The position numbers were made by a program, and so were the translations under genes. The notes beneath the pieces were generated by a model. That model made no database searches and was not told the DNA's origin. It saw only the letters and a list, made by a program, of their open reading frames with translations. A DNA stretch of 64,000 nucleotides, from assembly GCA_014607495.2 (NCBI GenBank), contig CP053171.1, positions 310,001 to 374,000 on the forward strand. The letters run 5' to 3'. The stretch is from Carposina sasakii. Its lineage: Eukaryota; Arthropoda; Insecta; Lepidoptera; Carposinidae. Below are positions 26,782 to 40,100 of this stretch, one piece after another (position 1 is the stretch's first letter; each line of letters opens with the position of its first letter).

Positions 26782-28074
26782 ATAAAACCAACCAACTTAT
26801 TACAAAACCATCTCTTTCAACGTCTTCTATTCCTCTCTCGTGCTGACGTAGAAAGATGTCTTAATATTATCATTAATACACTTTAAAATTAGATTAAATT
26901 GATAGATTTTAATATTGCTAAATTGTCATTTAGCTCATGCCTCGGAAAGCACGGAAAACCGTCGGTCCTGCGCCTGATCTCTCTCCGGTCGTGTCGGCTT
27001 TCCGTCCCATCGGACTATGACCGGAGTAACAGAATAGAGAGTGCATCTGTGTTTGCGCACACACTTGTGCCCTATAATATCTCCTGCGTACCTGGCCAAT
27101 CTCCGTAGAGATTGGTCGCCTTGACCGAAATACGGTCGGAGATCATCATAATCATCACAATACACTTTAATAAAACCAATTAACCTATAACCATCTCTTT
27201 CAGTCACCAATAACAATGCACCAAGATCCAGCATCATCATCACACCAGCGTCTTCTATCCCTCTCGCATGCGGACGTGGAAAGACGTCTGATCGACAACA
27301 AGTCCCTCCTGACCATAGTGGACAAACCGGCGCTGAGGCAGCTGGCGACTCTGGTCTCTTCCCTGGCAGCCAGGGTTGAGAGCGACAAGGCAGTGCTGGC
27401 CTGCGTGGGCCAGATTAAGAGGAGTGATCCCAGTCTGGATTTAAATGATAGCAGGTATGCATTTGAGGGTTTACTGTGGCTCCTTAAGCAGGATTCTTTT
27501 TAATGTGGAAGTGAGAAACCGCTATCAGAGGAACATCTCACTTCCACTATGGAAACAAAACTGCTTAAAAACTTCATGAATTGTAAAGATACTATCAGCT
27601 TTCTTTCTATGTTTTTTTATTTTATTTTATTTCATATAATATATAACATAACAGAATGATCCAAATCGTTACATATTTATCGTATTAAAATTATACATAA
27701 AAATTTAGAATAAAAATTAAATAATGATTATTCTTACAATACCAACAGCTTTGGCCTGTAACATATTGTAAATATTGTTATTCTAGTGAATTCACTCATT
27801 GCACATGAGAACAAATCCACCGTTTTGTGGACGACACTCAGCAGCCGCAAGGCTCTGACCAGAGGTGAGCGCTTTACTCGTAACAAATTAGTTCTACCAC
27901 ACTCCGCCGCGAAGAGCCGATTAGTCCTAGTCCGCAAGAATGTATTTGGTACCCACAATGTTACGATATATCAATAAAAATTGAGCAATAATAGTTGAAT
28001 ATTATCTACATGACACAAGAATACTCTTTATATCTGAAGAAAACAGAGTATACTCGTACCTACTACAGTAACAC

Positions 28075-28116
<42 letters not shown>

Positions 28117-31100
28117 TCTCACTATCGATGAAAGGTTAAACTGGGAACCGCACATAATCAACGTTTGCAATAAACTACGGGCTATTCAGAGTAAAATGTC
28201 TATTTTACGGTATAAAGTACCTTTTACTATAAATCGACTTTTATATCTGGCACTGGCCGACTCAATTATAGGTTATGGAATTAGCAGTTACGGTAGAACT
28301 TTCAAAACAAACATTAATAACATATACAAATTACAAAAAAAGTATCCTAAAATTGATAATCCCTAAACACATAAAAAAAACTAATTAGTAACAACGAAAC
28401 ATCCTTATTCAAACACTGTCTAAATATAATAATTTCTATGGAAAAAGAAAGTGGCAATATATTCTTACAGATATTATAAACGAACTACCGATAAACATAC
28501 AAACTCATTATCTACAAACACATAAATATATAAATAAAATAAAACAACATTATATGAACGCGAAATGTACGTAGGTATACCTACTTACGTACGTTTACGA
28601 TGGGGGTACGTAAACCGACGGACGGAAGACAAGATGGTTGCCATTCATTCCAAGTGGTAACTTTTTAGATATGCAGTACTTACCTAAATAATATGTACCT
28701 ATTTTAGCATAAGAGTTGTAAAATTAGTTTTATTAAGAAAGACCGCACTAGGCGGATAAACCCAAAGGGTTTTTTGCTATCTAGTGTCTAAGTTTATTTA
28801 AAACGAAATGTAACATACTTTTGGTAATCAGAAGCGAGTTTTAATAAAAAAAAACAATTTATTAATCTAACAGAAATAAACAAAAACCGTTAACACAAAA
28901 TTTTAAACAAATATAACAAAACGCAATGTAATGAGCAAAAACGTGTGCCTCGTCCGACGGCTGACAAAAGAGTGAACTCGAGAAACGCCATTTTGGCGTT
29001 TATATAGTTTTCGCAGTGGTACCCTCCTCTTCATATCTAACACGGCTTCTCCTGATACCCTGAAGTCCTCGTCAGGTTTGTAGATAGGCAAGGGCTCCGT
29101 TAGTCCAGGATAGGCATATCCAGGTTTTGCAAAGGCGGTGATAGTGGCTCGAGTGGTCTTGATAAAGGCCCTGCTTCTTGGTCTCCGTGTATTGGCCCAA
29201 CCTGCTCTTGGTCAGAACAGTCATCGTCATTGGCTGTAAAAATAAAACAGCGTTGACAAACAGAAAACAGGGGACTTATATATTCTCCCACAGTACATAG
29301 TTAGTTAATGTTAATACCACACCACACTGTAGATAACTGTCCTTTGAGTGATAATAAGCGTTCTAAAGTGGAACCATAATGGTTATATAAAAGAATTGTA
29401 ACATGTTTACATACACACTACTGCTTTAGATCACTTAGTTATCATTTAGATAAATACATGCTAAACCATTACCACATGCTTAATAAAGAACACCGTGAGC
29501 GCACACCTCACGGCGACTGATCGGTTTGCAAAGCCGACCAGCTTCCGAGGTCATGGGTACACATCATGTACCACAATGACAGAGAGGCCGTGTGGCCGCA
29601 CTATCACAAGTGCGCCACCACGACAGAGAGGCCGTATGGCCGCACTATCACAAGTGCACCACACCGACAGAAACCACATACTCACTCACCCTCAAAGAAG
29701 GCAGAGCATGACTCGGGAGTCCATTCTCCACCCCAGTGAACCATATGCTGCGCGGCAGCGTAGGTCGTCTTGCCATATGACCCGGCTACAAGCTTCAACT
29801 CATAGCGGCCGTGGGGAAGGACTCGAACCACTCGATACGGACCACGCATTCCATGATCAAGTTTACCCGATGACTGGGCATACTTAATCACGAAAGCCAA
29901 ATCACCTTCCTGAAACACACGATATTGATGTCTGTTTTTATTAACACGGGCGTCCATTGACGCCTGATTTCTTGATAAAAGCTCGGCCGTCCTATGCCTA
30001 GTCATCTCTCTTCTGGATTCCCGGTTGATGGAAGGTTCCAGGGCAACATCTCTCACCAGAGCTCGTATCGCAGGTGTTGCATTCTCGTGGCCCATAAGCA
30101 GGTTCAGGGCAGACGTTTGTGTGGTTTTCTGGCGAGTGATATTAAGAATTAGTTGCAACTGCCATAATTCATCTGCCCACTCATGTTTCCTGTGGTTGAC
30201 CTCGATACGCAACATGTTCAATAACGTACGAACATATCTTTCCACCTGCCCGTTAGCATGATGCATTTCTGGTGTTATGTGGTGAAGTTCTATTCCCAAT
30301 ACTTGCATCCATGATTTGAAACCAGAGGACTCAAACATTCGACCCCGGTCGGATACTATTAGGCGAGGAGTTCCAAATAAGGAAATAACAATTTGACATA
30401 CACGTTTGAGCTCTTCTAAATCTTGACAGCGAATAGGAGTTAGCAAGCAGTACTTAGTAAAAGCGTCTACAGTCAGCATCACGTGTTTAAAACCCTTAGA
30501 CTCTGGTAACGGGCCTAACGCATCGAGGTGCAGCGTGTCAAATGGAACATCTGGCTTAGGCCAGGAAGAAATAGGCTGTAGCGGAGCACGAGGGACCCGT
30601 TTATGGGCAATACACACTAAACAATGGCCGATATACTTACGAACAAAGGCTCTAAGACCCGGAAACCAAAAGTGTCTAAGTATAAGGTCTAAAGTTTTAT
30701 CGACACCTACATGGCTGTGTTCGTCATGAAAAATGCGCAAAAGGCTTAAGCGTTGGCCCCTTGGAATATAACAGAGGAGCCGTGTCTCCTCTCCTATCTT
30801 TACGTAACGATAATAAAGAACATCATTTTTCATTACATAGCGTGATGCATCTAAGTCCCCTTGTTCTAAAGCTTGAATCATATTTCGAGTTTCCTCATCA
30901 CCTGCTTGAGCAATCTGAGCCCAGTTACGTGGCCTATCAATATTATTTACAAAATTACACGGGTTACGACTTAAATAGTCCGCGTGTGGCAGCATGGCGC
31001 CTTTTCGGTATGAGATTGTGAAATTAAAATCTTGCAAGTAGATCCACCATCGTGCCACACGCGGTAATAAATCACGCTTGCTTTGGGTGGCTTTCAAAGC

Positions 31101-34100
31101 GTTACAGTCCGTGATTACCGTAAAATGCATGCCTACCAGAAAATGACGAAACTGTCGCAACGCCTTTACTACAGCCAAGGTCTCAAGTTCGTACGAATGG
31201 TACTTGGGTTCAGCTCCCTTAGTCACTTGACTGTAGTAAGACACTACGCGCTTGGTACCGTCTGCATAAGCTTGTAATAACACGGCGCCATAACCCAAAC
31301 TACTCGCATCCGTGTGGACCTCGGTAGGTAAACACGGGTCGAATATAGCCAAAACAGGAGCGTTAGTCAGGATAGAAATTATTTCTTGCCTAACGCTTTC
31401 TTGTTCTGTTCCCCAACTAAACTGAACTCCCTTGCGCGTTAATTGTGCTATACATGCTGTCTTAGTGGAGTAGCCTTTGATATATCTGCGAAAATACCCA
31501 GCTAAGCCTAGAAACTGACGTACTTGCTTTACGTTTTTTGGAGGACTAGAGTTAACTAACGCTTGAATTTTACCAGGTGAGGGCTTAACCTCTCCATTAG
31601 AAATAACACGTCCAAGATATTCAATTTCTGTACACATAAAAGAACACTTTTTAAAATTAATTGAGAAACCTGCTTTGGTCAATGTTGACAAAACTTCTTT
31701 TAACGTTTGTAAGCCCTCATCAATAGTTTTAGAAAGTATTAAGCAGTCGTCTATGTACACTACAACGCGTCCCGAAGTTATAAAATCGCGGAGCGCTGTA
31801 CTAATAATCCGCTGGTAAACAATGGGTGCGTTTGCAAGGCCATAGGGCATTTTCAGGTATTCGTAATGCCCCTCAGGCGTCACGAAGCCAGTAAGTGGTA
31901 CCGAATCATCATTTAATCGAATTTGGTGGAAGCCTGTAGCCATATCTAACGTCGTGAAATACGTAGCCTTACCTAACCGATCGATGTGATCATCAATTAA
32001 TGGGAGCGGATATTTATCCTTAACCGTAACTTTATTTAGTGCCCTAAAGTCCACGCACATACGGTCGGAGCCATCTTTCTTTTTGACTAACAAAACAGGA
32101 CTGGAGTAAGGTGACTCCGACTCGCGTATAATACCTTTGGACATTAGATCACTAATGATTTCACGAACCTTCAACTTTTCGTCGTATGACATCTTGTATG
32201 GGCGGTAGTTGACGGGATCATTGCTATTGAGCTGAATGCGCATACATCCCGTGCTAACAGTAGACGTGGCGGTACCGGATATCATGTGCTCCGCGTAAAC
32301 ATTGAGGATTTCTTTTAGTTTATTCAAATCATCACCAGTTAATGAATTTAGTTTTAATATTTGTAAGCGCATTCAACTCCACAGCAGACACTTTTAGCGG
32401 ATTGGAATCTCGAATAATACGCTGAATATTTTTTGTTCGTATATAGACAACACCGTCCCTATTGAGTACATCTGTACCTATAATAACTGGTGCGTTCATG
32501 CAATCTTTTGGTACTAAAAGCAAGTCGACTTCTAAGGAAATACCCTCTAATTCGATTGTAAGTGTGACATAAAAATCAATCTGAGTAACCGACTCGCCTA
32601 CCCCCTTTATCTGACGGTCAATTGTTTTCTTTGCGCATGACAAATGACTTACAACCGAGGAAGAAATTAACGACACACCAATGGCACCACTGTCAATTAA
32701 AATGTCAACGGGTATACCTTGAATAACACCTACAACGATGTCAGTGCGTTTGTGTAACGGAGCCGAGCAAAAATTAAACATTATTTTGAACGCGTTTTTG
32801 TTCTTCAACACGGCGTTTAGCATAGCATGTTGTAATATCGTGGCCCCGCTTTTTACAATAACTGCATGTCGCTACACTAGAATCTACTCTAGAACCCGAT
32901 TGCGACGATAATGGCGTAGTAGTTGTACTCGGCTTTAACCGCTTTGGACACATTATTTGTTTATGACCTACGTCACCACATTCAAAGCATTTGCCTGTAC
33001 GAAATGGTATTTTGACGCCATCGGACTTATTATTATTGTTTTTGAAATGGTGACGATTTGTGTGAGAAACCGAGGGTACACTTTTAGCGGGTTTAACAAA
33101 AGTGGACAAATAATTGACTAAATCTGATGGTTTCAAATTGGCATTAGACGCAGTGGCTTTGACTTGTGGATCAGTAATGCCTCTTAAGATTATCTCAGTA
33201 ACTAAATCCTCGCTAATACCTTTGACAATACGTAACCGTAACAACATTTTACGTGCAAACTCGGCATAGGTTTGATATTTGTCGGATTTAGTAGAAAGAA
33301 TTTCAAAGAGAATACCAGCAGAATCTATTTTAGTGACACACAAAGGTTTGAAGTCAATTTTAAAATTAGTCCACGTTCGGTCATTGGATACCCATTCATG
33401 GAGCCAGGATCTTGCATCACCCTTTAAGCAATGGCCTATACGAGAAAGACATTCACGATCGTCCCACTTGTTAACTAGTTTGGCCCTATCAACTTCACTA
33501 AACCAGGAATCGACGTCATTTATGCTGGGATCGAAATTCGAAACATAATAATGGTTAGTACTCACGGACCTCAATGAATGAATTGCCTCTACGATCTGTT
33601 CGGTTCCTTGCACTGCAGTAGGCGCGACTGATGCTGGGATATGCGAACCTCTTTCCAATGCCTCCAGCCGCGTCAATACGGTGTTCCAGGTATCGCTGTT
33701 GCTAGGGGGAGGAGGCCTAGAAGGTGTCCGTACTGCCCGCGAGGGTAACGGTTGGTCACGAAGGTGACTACGTGAACGGTCACGCGTGTTCCTAGGCAAA
33801 TACACACGCGAGTGGCTGCGAGAACGAGTACGCGACCGTCTACCCCGATAACGCAGATCCCGAGACCGTAAATCTCTCGTGTACCGACGACGTGTACGTG
33901 GCGTGTAAGAACGCGAATGACTACGTGAACATCTACCCCTTGATCCACGATCTCGAGAGTATTTCTCGCGTGAACTGCGAACTCGCGACCGTGACCTTCG
34001 AGTTTGTTGGCGATCTTGAAACCGATGTGCTACTAATTCGGGAGTGTGTCGACTACGCGAACGCGTGCGATCAGCTTGATCCATTTCGATAACCGACCTA

Positions 34101-37100
34101 CCTTACCTTACAACACACACCGATTGAAACACTTTTACAAACGCAACGCAATAATCACGTCACGATAAATTGTACAGAATTTCGTTACTTAAATTACCGA
34201 TATATTTTAAAAATTAGATAAAATTTTATGTGCCAGGATGTATGTGGGAATGTGTTCTATTATCCCACTTCTGATTTTGGTAATCAGAAGCGAGTTTTAA
34301 TAAAAAAAAACAATTTATTAATCTAACAGAAATAAACAAAAACCGTTAACACAAAATTTTAAACAAATATAACAAAACGCAATGTAATGAGCAAAAACGT
34401 GTGCCTCGTCCGACGGCTGACAAAAGAGTGAACTCGAGAAACGCCATTTTGGCGTTTATATAGTTTTCGCAGTGGTACCCTCCTCTTCATATCTAACAAT
34501 ACTTTATTCAAATAAAAAAAAAAATAAAAAAAAAACACAGTGCTCTCAAGAGAAAATTTTCCACTAAGGACACGAACGTCATCTCTCTCTATAAGTACCA
34601 ATAATTTAAGGCCAAATTGAATAACGATGCCAATAAATATTATCAACCTATATAATAATATCAACATAATATCAACCCTATTGAATATAATCAATGAGTT
34701 CTGTGCTGAAGTTTCACCACAATACATCAGCTGCATCTCCTTCCGTGCATGTTGTAAGAGCGACTTAGGAACTGGGGTAGTCTCTCAGGCGATGAGCTAG
34801 CAACTTGTCACTGTTTATTAACATCTGTCGCTGTTATGCTAAAAGTGGCTGTCGGATCGTGATCCAGCAGTTCTGGTTACCCTGATGAAGATGTGGAAGA
34901 AGAAGACAAGGAAATAATGTGTTGAACGATAAAGCGGAAGCGTCGCGTGTAACATCATCTAGCTTTCCTAGATAGAACGGAGAACATCTTATATCTGTGT
35001 TATTGTTTTGATTAAATTATATCTCAAGATATTATATTCAGGTGTACTATGTTGTAGGTAATATGCGAGTTTCATAATTTATAACTGTTATATATATTAA
35101 ATTTTTACGATGTAAAGATAATTGTAGCTATTAATATTTCTCATTGAAAATTCAGGAAACTTTCTATAGAGTCCACCTTCAAGTCAAGCTTTGGGTTTCT
35201 TTTACAAAACTGAAAAGCTTACAAATATATTAGTCATACCTATTATCTCCTGTGCTGATACGAGGCTTAACTAGAATACATCTCTTACCGTGCATGTTGG
35301 TAAGAGTCGACTAAGGAACTTGGGCATTCTCTCAGGCTAGCTAGCAACTTATCAGCGATCATTTACATCTTTCCCCGATATTCTAAATGTAGCTTGGGGA
35401 TCTCTTCTAGGACCCTGCACTTTGGCTACCCCATTTCGGGAACACATCCATGGGCAGGGAAATGTGTATATTTGTGACGTATATATACATACATACATAC
35501 ATATAATCACGCCTTTATCCCTTATGAGGTAGGCAGAGCACCAAGGGCCGACAGAACCACATGGTGCCACTTCTGACCAATTTTGAGGGTATAGTTGAGA
35601 TGTACAAGTTCGGTTAGTAGTGACAGGTGGTCGCTATTATAAGCAAACGTCGTATGTACCGTACAGAGATCCAGCTACATCGTAACTTGTCAACATTATC
35701 TATGTAGTTTACCTGCAACACGCAGTTCTGCGTAAGTATATAAGTGTGAGAAATGTCCTCTTCCTAATGTTATCGCATGAGGAAGTTGTTTATATGACGA
35801 TGTGTAGATACAGTATATCAAACTTACAATCAAGTTGATAAAAAGTTGTCTATAATTTATCTGTGACATTATACCGTACACAAGACAGAGATTTTAATAT
35901 GGGACTAGGTTGATGTGTGGTAAAGTTTGTAATTATTTATTTATTTAAACAAAATGGGTGACAGTCAGCACCTAAAACTGCGATTTTGTCTAAGTATACT
36001 TTAGTAACTAAGTGGACCTAGAGTAAAATTATTTAGACACGTCTGCGCTCGTAGCATGAATTTGGTGAGAGCGGGATGGCTCATATTTAAACGTCAAATT
36101 CACAGTGCTATATAATAACTAGACAAAAGACTTAGTTCGTACTTTGCGAGTAAAAACGGAGTTAGGAATGAGAATAGACACTCGTACTCAAGCTAAGACT
36201 GTATGAGTTTGCCCTGAAAGAAGTGCTTTGCAATCCCTTTTTACACGTAAAGTACATAAGTTTATTTATTTATATTTTTTAAAGTTACATGTCTAATCAT
36301 TACATAGCTCTGTGAATTTGTCGCGTAAATGTGAGCCATCTCGCTTTCACCAAGCTCATTTTCATGTTCTTTACGGGCGCTGGTATATGCACAGATCGCA
36401 GATTGCACTAAATGCATAATCCTGGATTTCATTTTATCTGCGTGTGGATAAAAAGAAAAAGACATCGTGCCAAAAATAGTAGTTACAAAACTTAAAAGTA
36501 AAAAAGTTGCTACTGATAACAAGAACCAAGAGTTTAATAGTTTTTAATCCCCATTTACTATTTTTGTAGTCCACGCAAAACAAATAACATTACTCGTATT
36601 ATGGTTATCCCAAAGAGGTTTTATTCTATAACACATAGACAGACATAGTGCTATCATGCCATGTAGCTTAGTGTTCTCTGGTATCACTGCATTGTACTTT
36701 TTATTAAATTCCTACTACCTACTTACAAGTAAACTAAAAGTTTATCTACACGAATACATCGCCTACACAAAGCCTATAATTAAACCAAAGACAACAGAAA
36801 CATAAACGCCTCTATACACTATCATTATATGTCGTTATTTATTACCTGAAAAAAACGGTGTAACTGCTCCATTACGGTAATAACACGTTAACTATAACGG
36901 TTACGGGTATTTTAGAACAGTCACTTAGTATTAAGTATTAGATTAGAGGTACTATAAGATATGATGTCCAGTGGTCACGATAATATGCGATGTAGCATGC
37001 ATGTAAATATGCCGTTATATTATTTCATACATACATACAATTCATATAGACATGGCTGCGTTCCCGGAATGGGGTAGCCAGTACTACAGGATCATAAGGG

Positions 37101-40100
37101 AGCTCCCATAGCCACGTTTAGCATAGCGGGGACAGATTTTATTCTACAGTACTAGTGGACGCCCACGACTCCGTCCGCGTGGACTATAGAAAAAACAAAA
37201 TGTTGAAATTATTCCAGGATAAAAAGTATGTTAAGTGGGACTTGTCACAATATATTCCTTGAAAACTGCATCGAAATCGGTTCAGCCGTTTCTGAGATTA
37301 GCGTGCACAAACGCACAGACAAACAGACAAAAATTTTAAAAAATCATTATTTTGGGTACTATTGCGTTGATAAAGGTCTCCTATAATATTTTTTCTCATA
37401 TGTCTTCCATGTACAGACAGCGATCCGTTACATTTTTATTATATGTATAGAAATCAATGTATATTTAAAACGATTCCGTTACTGAATGACTGATAACACA
37501 CACAACAAATTACTGTACGTAAGAGGCTAAAATATGGCATAATGTCCTACAGTCCTATGTCCAACAGTGGACTTCTCAGGGCTGTAAATGATGGCATAAT
37601 ATACAGAGTGACTGAATTTTATTTGAAGTATCTATACAAAATTATATGTATTAAATTCACCTCGCGAATACTTCCATACATGCATTTAATGTGTTTGTGT
37701 TTATATTATATCACCGGTAAAAACGCATTATGTCATCGAAGATCCTTAAACCTGTTCCAAATCATACCAGTTACGAGTATATTGGAACAGGCACTTAGTA
37801 TTACGTCACAGTCACCTAGTATAAAATAACATTATAACTGAACATAAGATTTTGGGTGAAAGTGGTCGAACTCGTGTGATGGATTGTGTAATCGATTTTT
37901 TAGCGATCGTTGACGGATGGAGAAATCGATAAGATCTTATCGAGTGTTTAGTTTATGAGCTTATCGATTTTATATAATTAACAGGTACTTTGGTGCACGA
38001 CTGGCCGATATTTTGAGCTTAATATGATTTAATTCTGGTGGTGATAGGCAGACTGATTTGTCATACAACCTGTCTAACCTGTGCTTTTGCGGGGCTTCAC
38101 TAGAGTACATAAGCTACATTTCCATACGTGTATGTCGTAAGAGTCGACTAAGGAGATCAAAGACGATGAGTCTCAGGGGATTAGCTAGCAACTTGTTACT
38201 GGTTATGAACATCAGACTGGCACTATGCTAAACATGGCCGTAGGAATTCCTTCGTGACCCAGCAGTTCTGGCCACCCCATGTATATGTATCTATGTAAAA
38301 ACTAGAATTAAAAAGTAAGAAATATAGGCACACTGTTTGAAACTTTACAAAATTATGTACATATTTTACAAATGATGTATTTTACGAGGTTATTAAGAAA
38401 AAAATTGCGTGAAATTCACATGAAGAAATCATAAAACTATCACCCTAATACCCTGATCAAAAGAACTGATTATTTCGTTATCATAAAAAATATCGCAAAT
38501 ATCGAAACAATGGGTAAAAGTGGAAGTTATTTAAAAGCACAAGCGTCATAACATACGAGTATTATACACCTATATATTACAGGTATTGACATTTGAATAC
38601 TATATTGTTTCATATGGAAACCGTAACCTTTCGCTTGTGAGTTCGAAACATGTTAAGATACTTTAAATATAGTCCATATAGTTATTATGATGTATAAGCT
38701 ACATAACTGGCAAGTTTTATCAAAATCCGTTCTCCTATTTTTGCGTGGAAGGCGTAAAAATATCATCCAAATATTTTCTTTCTTTCTTTCTTTAAAAAAC
38801 ATACTGTATATATGTATATATGTATAGAACGGTAAAACTCAATGTGGTTAGCTTGTTTAATTATAGGTGCCTATATTCTATGTTTTATTTTATTTTATTT
38901 ATTACATTATTTTGAATCGTATTGTATTGTATTGTATTGTATCTAATTGTAATTATGGGTGTGAATTGACCTGAAATAAATTATTATTATTATTATTATT
39001 TAAAACATATGTTCTAAAAAATGTTTTACTCGAGTGGGATATATTCTCACAAACTTTTACATATACTATAAACGGGTTCCCGAAATGGAGAAGCAACCAT
39101 TTTAAGATCAGGAAGGAGATCTTATAGCCAGGTTTAGCATAACAGGGCCAGATGTAAAAGATTAGTTACAGTTGAAAGGAAGCTCCTTGAGTCCCTTAGT
39201 CGACTTTTACGACATGATTTCTTCACAGAAGAAGATGCAGCTGATATATTCTAGTGATTGTATTAGCAATTCAATTCAGATATATTTCTACGACATGTTT
39301 TGACCTTAAACGAAAGTGGTTTGCAGTTATAGTTGCAGATTTACGACCACCGTCTTTGTCAAATTTCACTTTCGAGCTGTGAGCTTTCTTGTGATTTTCT
39401 AAACACATTTTATTATGTAAACTTTTAAGGGGTTTTTTGACCTTTACACTGAAACTTACTTTCTTATTTATAGTTTTGGATACAGCTGTTTATATATTTG
39501 TAGTTACAATGGCGGCACAATAAACATAAACCGTATACTTAATATACCTAAGTAATATAGACTTAATTTTGTTAAGAAAATTATTTAGTAATTAACTATG
39601 TATTTGAATCTATTGACTGTATTTTAACCGTAAGAGTATTTCAGAAAGTTTGTATTTAAGGCGTGGGACAGGACAACCTCTGTCGGGTCCGCTAGTAAAT
39701 ATTATAAAAAGCAATCTTAATTAACATTAAAAATGTTAGTTATCGAAACTTTGCGTGGTTACAGGGTGTTTAAAAAATAACTCAGTATTCCATACGCAAA
39801 GAGACGGAAAACAGATAGTAATTAAATAAGTAAGCAATTGTAAAAACTTACACAATAACACCGATAGGAGAAAGATGGGAACGATTGTTATCTTACCCTT
39901 TGTTCGGATGCTGTTAGGTCATACTTTTATTAATTCTTTTGTAAGTAGAGTAAAATAATTATAATCACGTTATAGCCCCCGGTTTTCATTTTGTTTGTTC
40001 ATTACTAGTGGTTATGAGCTAAGCAATTTTAGACGATGTCCGTAGGTATATAGACAAATTACACTGTGTCTTATTTCCTTCTCCACATAAAAACTAAGAA

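Larger units (their letters stand above)
28822..34498 (-). mobile_element. Complete Ty3/gypsy LTR retrotransposon
   Basis: The 5,677-bp element is bounded by 221-bp LTRs (28822-29042 and 34278-34498) that read as identical, with TG..CA ends. Minus-strand order is 5' LTR, primer-binding site, gag, protease, RT-RNase H-integrase, 3' region, polypurine-like tract (aggagaagccg), 3' LTR. It lies antisense in intron 4 of the Mieap-like gene, inside a LINE relic. Identical LTRs and open frames imply a very recent insertion that may still be active. No envelope gene is seen. Confidence 0.9.

Noticed and set aside
36262..36522. Secreted-like 86-codon minus ORF
   Set aside because: The hydrophobic start is tempting, but the rest overlaps one arm of an inverted repeat that also occurs at 36056.
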